A stretch of 64,000 bases of DNA from NCBI RefSeq assembly GCF_030052815.1, contig NC_079499.1, forward strand, positions 84,669,183 through 84,733,182, read 5' to 3'. The translations under genes and the position numbers were made by a program. Below, piece by piece: positions 9,678 through 21,831 of the stretch. The notes under the pieces were generated by a model that was given only the letters and a program-made list of their open reading frames with translations, was not told the origin of the DNA and made no database searches. Positions within the stretch are counted from its first letter, which is position 1. Every line of letters starts with the position of its first letter. This DNA is from Hevea brasiliensis. Taxonomy: Eukaryota > Streptophyta > Magnoliopsida > Malpighiales > Euphorbiaceae.

Positions 9678-12600
9678 TGTAACACCCTCCCGGTAGCAAC
9701 TCCGTACATTCTACTGTTCCGGTGACCGGTGTCGGTCCGAACAGCTAGAACATCCGAAAAAATATTTAAACTAAAGTCAGGAACCATAATTAACTCAAAT
9801 ATTAATAAGAAAAATTTAGGAAAAATTTTAGAAATAAAATACAACCAAGTTAAACGAGCCGGTGCCCAAGCGATGGGTAACCAGAGGGAAGTTGCGGTTC
9901 TCGCAACGAGGAGCCCTAGACCCGGGGAAAAATTCATAAAATAATTTTTGGGACTCCAGAGAAGGGTCATTGAGGTTCCTATGGCATTAGAATGCCAAGA
10001 AAATATTTAGAAAAATTTTTCAATTGATACAGACAATTTTGACCCGTTAAGCCAAACGGAGGGCATTTTGGTCATTTCGCCTTCACAGGTGATTTTTGGC
10101 CTACTTGTCCAGTTAAGTAAATAATTATTATGATCTAAAATATGAATAAATAATGCTAAAAATTAAATTGAAAATGAGTAGAGAAGAGAAGGAAAAAAAA
10201 TGGAAGAAAATACCAATTATGACATCATATGATGTCATTAAACACTTACCCACCAATCACATTTAGTCAACACTTAAATTAACTAATAAAATATGTATAA
10301 GAATACAACAAAAGCTCCTAAAATTCCAGCAGCCATCACCTTCACAAAGCTCACCCGTAGCTTTCAAATTCCATAGCCAAACCTCCATTGATTTTCAACC
10401 AAAGCTTCATTTCTCTCCTCTTTTCACCATAATTCCTCCTACTCCTTTCACTAAAATTTATCCTTGCACCTTGCATAACCTTTTGGCAGCCAAGAAGAAG
10501 AAAGAAAGTGAAGTTAAGCTTGGAAAAATTCTGCCCTACAAGAGGTTAGTGCACCTATCTACTTAAAACTTTTATTTTCCATGTTAGGGACTCAAAATCA
10601 ACATGAATTTGTGAATTAAATGAACCAAATTTGTGTATATGCCTACCATGAATTTCGGCAGCCCTAAGGAAGGAACAATGATGGAGTGTTTTGATGGACT
10701 TAAAGTGGATTAGAGATCATGTTTAAAGCATGTATGCATGTGGTTAGTGAATGAGTTAGTAATTAAGGTATATTGTGAAAACTTATAATGGAAACTAGGG
10801 TTTTGAGAAGTGAAAATTTGACTTGGCTTAGGAAATTGTTAGAGAACATTTTAATGGTCAATTAGTGACCATTTTAGGTAAGTTGACCATAATTTGGACT
10901 GAAATATAGCATGGCAAAGTGAATGAGTATGCTGCCTAGTGAGTACAGCAGGGTGGCTGTGATTCCAGCCCACTTGGACTGCCATATCTTTGGCTGTGTT
11001 GGTCCAATTGGTGTTTGGCCAATTGGACATGAAACTAGGCTTATAATGGCACATTTTTGCTGAAGAAACTATGCTCAAAAGACCAAAGCAAGAGGACCAA
11101 AAGTTGGCCCCAATCCGGACACCCTGCAACAGCACCTGCAGAAATGACCAAATAAACAGTAACTGTTCATTTGGCCATAACTCACTGTAGATTTGGTCAA
11201 TTGACCTGAAATTTTTACAGCAACAAGTTAAGACATAGACAAACAACTTTCATGAAGAAACCTACCCCAAATTATGACCAGAACTTAATCAAAATGGCAG
11301 TCACACTCACTGTTCATGGTACTGTAGATTTGTTAAATTCTGCAGAATTGAAATCCGGCCAGCTGTGGTTTTTGGACCATATCTGGAGCTACAAAACTCC
11401 AAATGGAGTGATTAAAAAAAGGAAATTCAACTAGAAAAAATAAGGAACAACTTTCATGTTTACCATTTCCTTAAATTTCCATTGTAACAGTCCCTAATAG
11501 AACAGTAAACTTATGGTACAAAAACTGAAAATTCTGCCACTTAGTGTTAGGCTTAGAAATGGTAATGGTGATCACTTCCAACAAGTTTTAAATGCAAAAT
11601 GTGGTATGTTTGGAGTGTCAAAACCAATGTACCTATTTTCTATCCAAAAGTCAATATTTTTGTTGACCAATGAGGTGAATAGTGACACCAAAACTTGAAA
11701 TTTAAATGTGAAATTAGAAATGCATTTAGGGGACTTTAAATTGCAATTAGCAATTAATACTAGCAAATGTAAAACTCAAAATGTGGGATCTTGGTGGAAT
11801 TAGAATTAATATATCCATTAAGTATAAAAAAGTCAACATTTTGATTGACTAGTAAGGTGAATAGTAATCAAAATGATTAGTAAATTAAGATGAAGACCTA
11901 GAACCAATTCTAAGCCTAAATGCTTAGAATTGTATGATAAATGTGGACTATGCATCCTAGTCAAAATTGTTAAAAAGAAATTAAGGCCATAAATTTGAAA
12001 TCCATGAAATATTTATGGATTACTTGAAACATGAAAAATAATTCACCTAATTGATATGAATAGATAGTTAGGGCTTATATGCCCATCACAAATGGAATTC
12101 ATAAAGTATTAATAACTCAACTTGAAATATAAAATTTGCAATTACATAAGTAGATTCTTGAATGTATAAATGAGAAAAGGAAAAATATTTTGAATACAAT
12201 GGTACATGTGAACCATTGTTTAGAATTGTGATTAATATGAATAACATAAAGAATGAATAAATGAACCATATTAATGTATGAATGAGACATTAGTTCTCAT
12301 TATTATAGAAAGGAGAAGTATTTTGAGTACAATGGTATAAAAAGGATAATTGATGTGAATTGTGATCATATAAATGATCAAATGAATGTATGAATTATAA
12401 TTGAAATTTATTATGAAATAATGAAGTCATAAAACACAATATATTAATGTTTAATGATATTATGTGCCCTTGTATTGCCTAGACATGTGTGTCAGATTGG
12501 ATAGTTTGGCATGCCAATAGGGTATTGTTTTAGCAGTACTGCGAAAGGCTTTATGCCTGTATTCATGGCTTTATGCCCGTATTCATGGCTTTATGCCCGC

Positions 12601-13992
12601 ATTCATGGCATTATGCTAACATTCATGGCTTCTACGCCCGATTATGTGTTATCATGGCTTTCTAGCCATACTGAGTGCATACGTGGTTGACGTTCTGCGT
12701 CCCATGGTTTGACGGCCCGAGGCACCAAGGTGTCCAATGCCAACGACTCGTTATCCAGTTTAGTCAGCCTGTCATAGGTTACTTGGGCAGTGAAATTCAT
12801 TGAGATAAGTTAAGAATATTAACAATTTAAAATATTAGAAATTAAATAAAATAAATGAGTAAGATGACCTAAAATAAATTAGAATAGTTATTTATTAGAA
12901 AGAATCGAAATGAACTGGACAGATATTAAAATTTACTTATTATGAGATAATCTAAGACAACCTAGCAAGTATTGGGAAAATGCTAAAAGATTAGCAAAGA
13001 AAATTATAAAATAAATAAATATTGCAAATGAGACTTATATAATAATATAAGCATAAATTTATTATTTTCAGATCATTTTTTTTTCTTGTACATTATTACT
13101 GTACATTGGCGAAATAAACGCTTCCAAAGAAGACTAAATTAGGATAAAACATATTAAATTTTAGAAACCGCATGTGAAGTATAAATAGATCTTAATTATT
13201 TGAATGATGTTTTATTTCTATCTTTATTTGTATATTATTTCCTTGTTATATTATTGCACCACTAAGCAGCAATGCTTAGCGCGATGGAATTGTTTTCTCG
13301 CGCAGGTACTGAAGCTAGAACCCACTGGACGTTTGACTGGAAATTTTGAGAGTTCAGATCTGCAGAGTGTCAAAGGTTGTCACCTCCTCAGCAATGCATG
13401 TAGATAGGGCTCACATTAAGCATATCATGTATTTTGTGTATGTTAATTATTTCTTATATTGTAATATAAATTAGCAAATTGTAATTAATTTGTATATCAT
13501 GTAAATTATGAAATTTTGTAATTATTTTGTAAATTATGTAAATTAAGGAAATTTGAAAATTTTGCTTATGTAAATTGAGAATGTTTACATATGAATTGAG
13601 TGCGAATGGAAATGTATGGAAATAATTATGAAATTGAGTTATATGAATGAGATGTGAATTATGAGATGAATGATTGAGAAATGAAATTGAAAAATGTTGA
13701 GATTTGATATTGGAGTTTGAAAGTGATGAGATATAAATATTATAAGTGTTTTTCACAGGTTCCGAAGAACTGTTTTCTCCATTTTTAGCAGGTACTCCGC
13801 CGGATTCTCTTTAAAATTTTCGGAACCTCAAATAAATAATAATTTTGATAAATGGCTTAAATAAATTATATTCCATAAACTATATTCAAAACTATGACAA
13901 AAAAATTAATTAAGGAAAAAAAATAGAGTGTGCCGGTACACCGTGTGACATATCTTACCCGGATATACTGTAGACGGGTAAGGGGTGTCACA
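9678..13992 (+). repeat. Family A 3' LTR (4315 bp)
   Basis: Near-identical to 4189-8497 over its whole length, with the same TG...CA ends, the same three 90-bp modules (10981-11070, 11173-11262, 11375-11464), the 20-bp tandem array (12547-12647) and the TATA-like word (13180-13189). Most of the divergence by eye sits in the first 100 bp. Confidence 0.92.
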
Positions 13993-13997
13993 CCTGG
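13993..13997. other. Target-site duplication, right copy
   Basis: CCTGG, equal to 4184-4188. Confidence 0.93.
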
Positions 13998-14561
13998 TCT
14001 AGCCAAGGTCATGGGCGCCTTCATCTATTTCCAAGAAGATCGAAACCGGTTGGCTGAGGAGAGTGTTGACGATATTCTAACTCAGACAATGAGTTTGGGC
14101 TTGGAGGCTATTGCAAACCAACATGTGATCAGAGAAAAAGCCCACGTCTTAAGGAAAGAGATTCTTAAGGCAGTCTAGGATGCGTCAGCTGCAAAGGCTC
14201 AGCTCTCCACTACCAATGATTACATTGTCAAACTGGAAGATCGGGTGAAGTATTGTAAAGAGAGGATAGCTGAAGTGGAGCGAGAACTTGAAGTCACCCA
14301 GGCTGGTCAATCTGCCGATCTTACTAATTTTTTTTAGGAACTTCGGGCAAAAGAGGAGGAGCTTCGGGCAAAGGAGGAGGAGAGCATTACAAAAGAGGCT
14401 GGGGCATATGTGAACACCCAAAGTGACCTCTTATCCGAACTAAAGAAGCATTATCCTGAGGAGGACTTTACCTGGATGGATAAGCTCGTTCCGACGGTCG
14501 AAGAGGACAGCGATTAGGAGCACGAGGGTGAGGAGAGAGAGAGAGGAATGTAACTGGAGAG
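13998..14561 (+). pseudogene. Decayed coiled-coil reading frame, unrecognised, probably from an older retroelement
   Basis: I do not recognise a defined family. Read in the frame that joins 4133-4188 to 13998, the sequence gives about 205 residues broken by three stops (near 14176, 14334 and 14516). It ends at TAA after a run of acidic residues and arginines. The composition is rich in Glu, Lys, Leu and Arg with heptad-like spacing, including two LRAKEEE units around 14340-14380, so a coiled coil is likely. The last part is acidic (EEDFTWMDK, then VEEDSD). Such frames are common in the interiors of large retrotransposon derivatives of plants, and the repetitive non-coding tail that follows supports that, but a decayed host gene cannot be ruled out. 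It was split by the family A element at 4189-13992. Confidence 0.45.
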
Positions 14562-15600
14562 CAGGGCGGAGAAGACCCCCCTGCTAATTGACTTGTATGA
14601 ATTTAAGAACAAATTTTAATGAATTTAAGTATCTTTTATGATCAATTTCTACTGAGATCGGGAAAATATTAAACAGAACATGGATAAGCACTGATCCACT
14701 GCCTAATTCGTCGGCCATAAAACTTTCTAACAGAGATCAAATAAATTGGAAAGCCTAAAAAATGACTGCAATTTGTTGAGTTTGTTAAATCTACTTAAAG
14801 ATCGGATAAAACGCCTATCCCCCAGAATTTGGAGCTTTGGACATAAAGAGATCGGAAAACAAATCATGTTAAATATGAGAAGTGAATTTAATCTGGACAT
14901 TATTAAGAGATCGGAATAAGATAAGGCAGATATCGAATAGGGCGTACACTAGAGAGATCGATTGAATTGTAATTATTCTAAGTTGACTTTGAATATCGAC
15001 CTAAATATAGTATCTACATATAGCAATAATACTTTTAGAAATTAAGTGGTGTAATAGAAATCGCGAATAAAATAAAAAAAATTCTTATTTAAATTGAATT
15101 TATTATATATTTAAAATATAAATATATAAATTTTATTTATTTAATAAATAATTTATTATAGTTTTGTATATTAAATTTATGTAAATCCATTTTAAGAAAA
15201 AAAAAATCATAAAGTAAAGAAGGACACGGGAACATTAAAATGTGATGGTTCCATTTCATATCAAAGACAAGGAAGTCAGCAACTATTCACAAAACAAATG
15301 GACCAGGACGCGTGCCGACAATAACAGAAGAGGGGCTATAATTTGGTGCATAAGGGCCCACTATTTATAAGATATGAATAATTGGGCACGGATCACATGC
15401 CGACAAGCCTGTCCTGGCTATATTAAAACAATAAACTAGCAGCCACAAAATTGCCGCACCAATTTGCAGTGGCGTGGGGCCCACTAGGATGCATTGGGGT
15501 GGAAAGGGAAAATCCAAAGTTGAAGTCTTTTGAGAGTGACGTGGCACTACTTAGCATAAACTCGACTACGTAGCTTTTCAACCTTAGGAAAAATCCATGG
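14562..15600. other. Non-coding tail with repeated GAGATCGG words
   Basis: No gene is seen. From 14654 to 14961 the word GAGATCGG or a one-base variant recurs at 14654, 14814, 14848, 14907 and 14954, with a weaker copy at 14733. Beyond 15200 the base composition is more balanced, with a G-box-like word GACGTGGCAC at 15538-15547. This could be the untranslated 3' part and LTR of the element that owned the coiled-coil frame, but no LTR edge could be placed. Confidence 0.35.
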
Positions 15601-17202
15601 GTCGAAATTGGGAGTATAATTTACAAATTTGAAGCCCATATTTAAGTTTAGATTTGAGGTGGGAGTTGTTTGACTCATTAAATTTAATTATTTAAATTAT
15701 TAAAAATTTTAACTGTATTAATTATTATCTAAAATTTGTTTAATAATACATTCAATAAATTTTAATAATGTTATAATTAAAAAATAATTCTATTTAATTA
15801 TACTTTCAAATTTTTATCTATATTTTAAATAATAAAATTATATTATAATTTTAAATAATAATTAAAAATATATTATTTCATAGAATACTCAAAAATAAAA
15901 TTAACTTATTTGTACATTATAAAATATAATAGTTAATATAAATGTTCAAATTTCAATAAAATGTTCACATAAATGCATTAATTTAGTAAGTTAGTTTATA
16001 AATTTGTTCAATAAATTCACTCACGAGCCTATTTAATGAGTTAGCTCACAACTTATTCAATTAGCATCCTCATAAACTTATAAATTAGTTGACTCGCATG
16101 TAATGAGCTAATTATTGACCTTGAAGTTGATTCATTTATTAAACAATTCTAATTATTTATCTCGACAGTCAAATCATGCTAAGGTTTTATCCAGTTGAGC
16201 ATCAAAAACCTCACAATCAACTTAGTTCATTTATACTCCTATAAAAAATAAACTTAATTAAAGAAATATAATTTTTTATAATAGTTTTATTTTTAAAATT
16301 AATTTTATAAACATATATGAAATATATGTAATTTACATTTATTTTTTATTTTAGAATTTTGAATTTAAATAATTATATATTTAGTATATAGCATATAAAA
16401 TATTAAAATCTATTTATAAGTGATCGAAGTTCATTAAGGAATGATACTCACATTTAATTTAAGAATTTGGGAATTATTTATTGGGTATTTTGAATCATAT
16501 GGATAGAATATCCTCATTGGTAAATTTTTGGCGACAGAAAATTAAAGTCATTACAAGCAAGCAAGTGATAATATTTCGTCACTAATTCGTTACTAATCCA
16601 TGCAATCACCCAATTTACTTTTTTGTCATTAATTTATCTCAAATTTCTACAACTAATTTTGATTAATCTGGTTTCCAACATTATATGTTTTTAATATGTT
16701 GTTACTATTCGTTATTATAAACACTGTTTAGCTAAATTATTAGCAATAAAATTTATTTTACAGCAGGCTTTTTAATGACAAAAAGTTGTCATTAAAAGTT
16801 TAATTTATAAAATTCATTGTAAATATCCTTATTGTTATTATTATTTTTTTTAATAGAAAATTAAAGCCGTCACTAATTAGTGATGAAAATTCATCGTTGA
16901 TGCAAGCAAAATCACCCAATTTACTTTTCGTCACTGATAACATCTGTCGTGAATTCCAATGCTAATATATCACTAGTTTTCATAATTAATTTGGTATTCC
17001 ATCAATCATTCACTAATCCATTTCTAATCTATTGTTAATTTTCATTGCTATTGTATTATAATTAATCGCTAATCCTTTGTTGACCCATAAAAAATTGTCA
17101 AAACAGTTTGTATCCAAAACAGTTTACATCCATAATTAATCACCTTTCAATGGTTTGATCATGTGCCAATCATTTTCTGCTCTATAGGCTACGTACGTTA
17201 AG
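15601..17202. other. AT-rich spacer with CACTA-like repeated motifs
   Basis: No coding potential. Two related blocks (about 16530-16636 and 16853-16940) each contain words like CGTCACTAATT and the shared string ATCACCCAATTTACTTTT. Subterminal repeats of this kind are usual in plant CACTA (Spm-like) transposons. A perfect 11-bp hairpin (TTTTAATGACA and its complement) lies at 16769-16796. No terminal CACTA ends or 3-bp duplication were found, so the assignment is weak. Confidence 0.3.
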
Positions 17203-17214
17203 TGGTATTGGAGT
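17203..17214 (+). other. Possible decayed primer-binding site
   Basis: TGGTATTGGAGT matches the plant initiator-tRNA-Met primer site at 9 of 12 positions. It lies upstream of the gypsy gag remnant, where a primer site would be expected. Confidence 0.3.
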
Positions 17215-17229
17215 AAAGATTTCACCCTC

Positions 17230-18285
17230 ATTAAGATGACCAATATTGATGGTAATGATGGCAATCAACCTTATACTTGGAGAATGATAAAAAAAACAAC
17301 AAGATTCTATGGAACAACTGAGAATGGATATAGGGCACTAATTTTAGGAGCTTTAAGAGCAATTGTGCACCATATTGAATGTTGGTGGAAATAAGAATCA
17401 AGAACATATTCAAGCTAAAGGAGCTGACTCCAATAGAGCTACAATTGATCCTATTCTTGTCCTAGAAGAAGAGTCATAGTAGAGGGTGATACAAGTGATG
17501 AAAAGGAGATGGATATCGGGTATGTTGCATGCCAAGGACAAGGGAGAGCCAGCTGAAATTTGTAGCAAAACTTTAAGAGGGATGACAAATTTAGGTTGAA
17601 GATGTATATCCCTACCTTTAGTGGTGATCTTGATATTGAAGGTTTTCTTGATTGGTTGACCGAGGTGGATCATTTCTTCAAATATGCAGAACTTCAAAGG
17701 AACGAAAGGTGAAATTAGTGGCTTATAGATTAAAAGGAAGATCTTCCAAATGGTAGGATTGATTGAAGGAGACTAGAATGCAAAAAGGACACAATTCAGT
17801 TACTTCATGAAGGAAAATGCAACAATTGTTAAGGGGAAGATTCCTACCACCTAATTATAAGCAATATCTCTTTGAATCATAAGAAAATTGCGTACAAGGA
17901 ACCTATATTGTCAATGAGTATACAATTTTTTTTAAGGTTTGTAGTAAGAAATCACTTAGCTGAAATTGATAATCAACAAGCTACAAGGTATTTGAGGGGT
18001 TTGAAGCATTAATATGTGACAAAATTGGCATCCAAATGGTGTTGAGTATTTAAAAGGCTGGGAACTTAGCCTTAAAAGTTGAGATAGTAATGAAAGAAAG
18101 AACTTACCATGATGCCTATCAAGAGTGTAGTGGCTAATTTGAAAAAAAGAAAAAGGAAGTTACACAACGTGAATCAAGCTCGAGTAGTGCTAGCATGGAA
18201 AACGTGAACAACAAAAATCCAACAAGTGGGAGCAATTAAGGTACAAATCCAAATCCTCCCAAAAATCAATAATCCATAAGTAACA
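17230..18285 (+). pseudogene. gag: Old Ty3/gypsy gag, 5' part, heavily decayed
   Basis: A chromovirus-type gag seen only as broken frames. Around 17590-17760 one frame gives a capsid start (MYIPTFSGDLDIEGFLDW), then a lysine-rich helix and a KWW-like pair. Further capsid pieces follow in other frames up to about 18120, and a serine/asparagine-rich linker runs to 18285. Many stops and frameshifts make this much older than its neighbours. It is interrupted at 18285 by the family B element and resumes at 28211 with the zinc knuckle. The capsid style resembles the gag of CRM/Reina/Galadriel-type chromoviruses more than family A or B; the clade is an impression. Confidence 0.65.
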
Positions 18286-21200
18286 TGTCACACCCTACCC
18301 CTCTGTAAGGTATAACATGATCCCGTAGTATACCTAATGAATTACCAACTCCGTCTACTGATAACCCATTAAATACACTACAAGGGATTTTCAAAACTTT
18401 TCTTACTTCTTTTACAGTGGTGAGCACTATTTACAGGTGTTAAAAACTTTTGTGAACTTAAGTGATAGAACTAACACATTTGACTTATTTGGAGTTTCTG
18501 TAAAAATTTTGGCAGAGTGCCATCTGTATTTTGGATAAAACAGTTCTTCAGAAAACCTGTAAAAAGCACTTCAATATATATTTGCAAATCTCAACTCCAA
18601 CATATTTCTCAACACAACATTTTTCTCAACTCAAATCCGCAATGATTTTTCAAAGACTGAGATACAAGAAATATAATACAAAACTATTCAAGTAAATGAA
18701 ATCTCAAATTTACATTTACAATAATTTACATTTAATTACATACCAAAATATTTTACAAGAGTTTCTATACAACTGCTCAAATAATTTACATACATATTAT
18801 TACATGCATACATCAAAACCTATGTACATGGGTATACCTATGATATACCTGGAGCTGATCTGAATATATCTTCAAGGAAATTTACTTACTTCTCTATGCT
18901 CTTCTTACCTGCGACAGCATACAAAGCTATCGCTGAGTGGTGAACTCAGTGGTGCACAACTATAATTTAAAACATAGTACAATATACATTGACAAAATTT
19001 ACAGTAAATAATTTGGAAATCTGAATACTCATCAAATTCCACAACTCAAAATATTCATTGCCAATAATGTGAATCATTTGTATAAATGACTTTGATCACA
19101 AAATTCAATTTATCAAATCATGACTATCCATTTAAATAATTCTAACGAAATCAATTATACATAAACCATAATTGAAATCAAAATTCCTTACCATTCAAAA
19201 GCCATTCTGTATCTTAAAAATCATTATGTATTTCAAAAATCATACTGTATCTCAAAAATCATACTGTATCTCAAAACTCATTCTTTATCTCAAAAATCAT
19301 TCTTTATCTCACTAATATGCAAGACTAATCCGAAAGGGCCATATTTGATGTGATTCTAACTCCCTATGGTCGGGGAGGTCGAATAAGATTCTAACTCCCT
19401 ATGGTCGGGGAGGTCGAATCATCATGCACAGTACCATCACAATAATGAATCTTCCGCAAGGGCCATAACGATAAAATAAACTTAGATCTAACCTCAAATC
19501 AGAGAAAAATCTAAGCCTGTGCACGTACCATGGTAATCAAAACACAACTAACTCCATTGTCTTCTCAACAAATGAGAGAGACGGGTAATAACCTAGTCAA
19601 GCATCTATAGTGAGATATAAAACAATATTACAATCTATTTAGTGAGCATAAATCACAATATAATTCGATTCAAAGTCAATTCTAATATCCAATAATTTTT
19701 ATGCTCATCACAATTCAAATCATAAATTTGCATTTTTCCATGAAAATTACCTTCACAATTCAAAACATGTTCTATCACAATTTTCCAAAACATAATTTGT
19801 TCAATCCATAACAATGCTTAATACTTATGGAAATACCATTTCACAAAGCTGAATTCATACATACTATAACAATTTTAATAATCATTGAATTAAATCCAAT
19901 GCTTGTTAAACATAATACATAAGAAAATATGCCATTTAATCATATGAAATATTCAAACAAAATCAGTTAAAAACTAGTTGTGCACAAACCTCTGATGACT
20001 GTCCCCCTGGTCTGGACTCAGTGTTTCCTTCCCTTTTGCTGAGTCCTTGTTAACTGAGAAACACAATTTGAAGTGTTTCAGTGCTAAATTAAACTGTCTC
20101 TATTGATGGTGTTTGGTAAATAATGCACTGAACTCAATTATTCACTTAATCACCTAATATACCGACCCTCGTTGCGTTTTAGGTAAATTAGGTTTTAATG
20201 TCGTTAATATGTCACATTCGATAGGGTTTTAGGTTTGGTACGTTTTACCAAAGTCATTTCCTTGTTTAGTGCATTTTAATGCAAATTGCTGGATTTCGGG
20301 ACACTAGTTTGACCTAGCCGGACGGCCTAGTTCCCTCGGTTTTCGGGTTTCGGTCAAAACTACAAACTTGTAGATCTATGTCTTATTGCACGCGGGGCAA
20401 AATTTCAGGTCAATCCGAGTTAAGTAGACCAAGTTATGGTCATTATACTATTGCTGGTCAAATGGCATCAAATTAGGTCAATTTGGTCAACTTTGGTTCG
20501 GCCAGTTTTTGGACCCGAACTTGTGCAAGCTTTTTGACTTGCTTCTGGTCATTTCTGGGTTTTGGTGTCTTCATAAGACTTGTAGGTATGGGTCTTAACT
20601 ATTCATGGTTAAAATTTCAGGTCAATTGGACCTGTTTTGAGTGAGTTATGGCCTAAACACTCACTGCTGCCCAATTTATCATTTTTTAGGTCTCAAGTGC
20701 ACCTAACCCGAATTGGTCATTTTTCACATCACCTTGCAAGCAAAATTTTGGTATGTTCTCTCAATGAAAGTTGGCAAATTTTGTGCCTATTTCCACCTCC
20801 AATTGGTCTCATACCAATTGAGGTTACACATTTAAACTTATTGGCTAAAATGTACACTGCCCTTGGTTACTTTGCTTAACACACATCAATTACACACATT
20901 TACCTTTAATTGTAACTTGCTAAACCTTCACCAAACTTCTCAAATTTGGTGTCAATATCTTCCTTGTGATGTGTAGACAAAGTTTCATGAAGGAACCTAA
21001 GAGATTGGAGTTGAAAATGGAGGATGGATCAAGCTTGCATGCAAACGCCCATGGAGTTCTTCTCCTTTCCTTCAATTCGGCAAGTTTGAATGCTTTGGAG
21101 AAGATGAATATTTCTGCTGGTTTAGTGGAGTTACAGCTGCCCTATTATGTATTTAATTTATGCATTAGTGGTCCACTCACAATTTTAATTATTTTATAAT

Positions 21201-21785
21201 CTAATTGTTCACTTAATCCCACATTAATCCATGATTTTAGCTATTTACTTTAGGTACCACCAAATTAATTTTTCATTTCATTTTCTAAGTGTAATATTAT
21301 TTATTTTTAATGGAAATTTAGGTCAAAAGACACTTCGGGATGTCAAATGACCATAATGCCCCTGTTCGGGTGGCATTCCCGATTTTTCGGTAACACCGTA
21401 TTTTGTCTGTTTTTCGATTTCTCACTTTTCTTTGTACTAATTATTTAATTTTTCTTTAATCTTTCTAATGAGATTTATACTTCAATAAGGGTCTATTTAT
21501 GTCCTAAAAATGTTTTCCAGGGTTCCCCGCAGTCCAGGGCTAGTCAACGGTCCACGCCGTGACTTCCCGGTGCGGTCACCCATCGCTAGGTTTCCCGGCT
21601 CGTTTAACTTGATCACATTTCTTTGCTATTATTTTTCCTTTGTTTTTCTTGTATTTTCTTTTCTTGTATTTCATTATTTTATGTCTCCTCCCTCATGTCA
21701 AAGTGTAGTTCTAGGCATCCTAGCTGTCCGGACAACACTGGTCACCGGAACAGTAGAACGCACTACCGAACTTAGGGGTGTTACA
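18286..21785 (-). repeat. Family B 3' LTR of the minus element (3500 bp)
   Basis: In plus orientation it runs TGTCACACCC...GGTGTTACA. The three 90-bp modules are present in antisense at 20352-20441, 20564-20653 and about 20755-20845. Tandem repeats lie at 19196-19419. No gene is seen. Confidence 0.92.
19196..19419. repeat. Two tandem arrays inside family B LTR
   Basis: From about 19196 to 19316 a unit of about 19-20 bp (CATACTGTATCTCAAAAAT and variants) repeats about six times. At 19352-19385 and 19387-19419 a 33-35-bp unit containing CTCCCTATGGTCGGGGAGG is duplicated; its core is an inverted repeat (CTCCC...GGGAG). The partner LTR carries the same arrays at about 25660-25770 and 25810-25877. 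Confidence 0.85.
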
Positions 21786-21787
21786 AT

Positions 21788-21800
21788 TCTCCCCCCCTTA
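21788..21800 (-). other. Polypurine tract of the minus family B element
   Basis: On the minus strand it reads TAAGGGGGGGAGA, directly before the 3' LTR. The same tract occurs at 54214-54229 and 60524-60539 in the plus-strand copies. Confidence 0.88.
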
Positions 21801-21831
21801 AATAAATTTTGTCTCGAAATTTTACCTGGCA

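Larger units (their letters stand above)
4189..13992 (+). mobile_element. Complete family A element with gag-only interior (TR-GAG-like)
   Basis: A full insertion of 9804 bp: LTRs at 4189-8497 and 9678-13992, a 1180-bp interior, a primer site at 8503-8514, a polypurine tract at 9665-9677 and matching CCTGG duplications. The interior holds only a gag remnant; protease, reverse transcriptase, RNase H and integrase are all absent. Long LTRs flanking a gag-only interior match the non-autonomous class described in plants as TR-GAG elements. The words ATTTCGAGGATGAAATTT just before the polypurine tract are typical of the 3' end of Tekay-like chromoviruses, so an element of that group is the likely source of enzymes. 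Apart from a noisy patch near 4220-4260, the two LTRs differ by only about 0-2 bases per 60-base line by eye, so the insertion is fairly recent. Confidence 0.92.

Noticed and set aside
13930..14178. 82-codon frame starting in the LTR
   Set aside because: The first 20 codons are LTR sequence; the real frame comes from the split target and continues from 4133-4188.
17410..17697. 95-codon minus-strand frame
   Set aside because: Antisense of the decayed plus-strand gypsy gag.
19196..19419. Repeat arrays considered as CRISPR
   Set aside because: Direct tandem units without unique spacers, inside a plant LTR, and present in both LTRs of one element.
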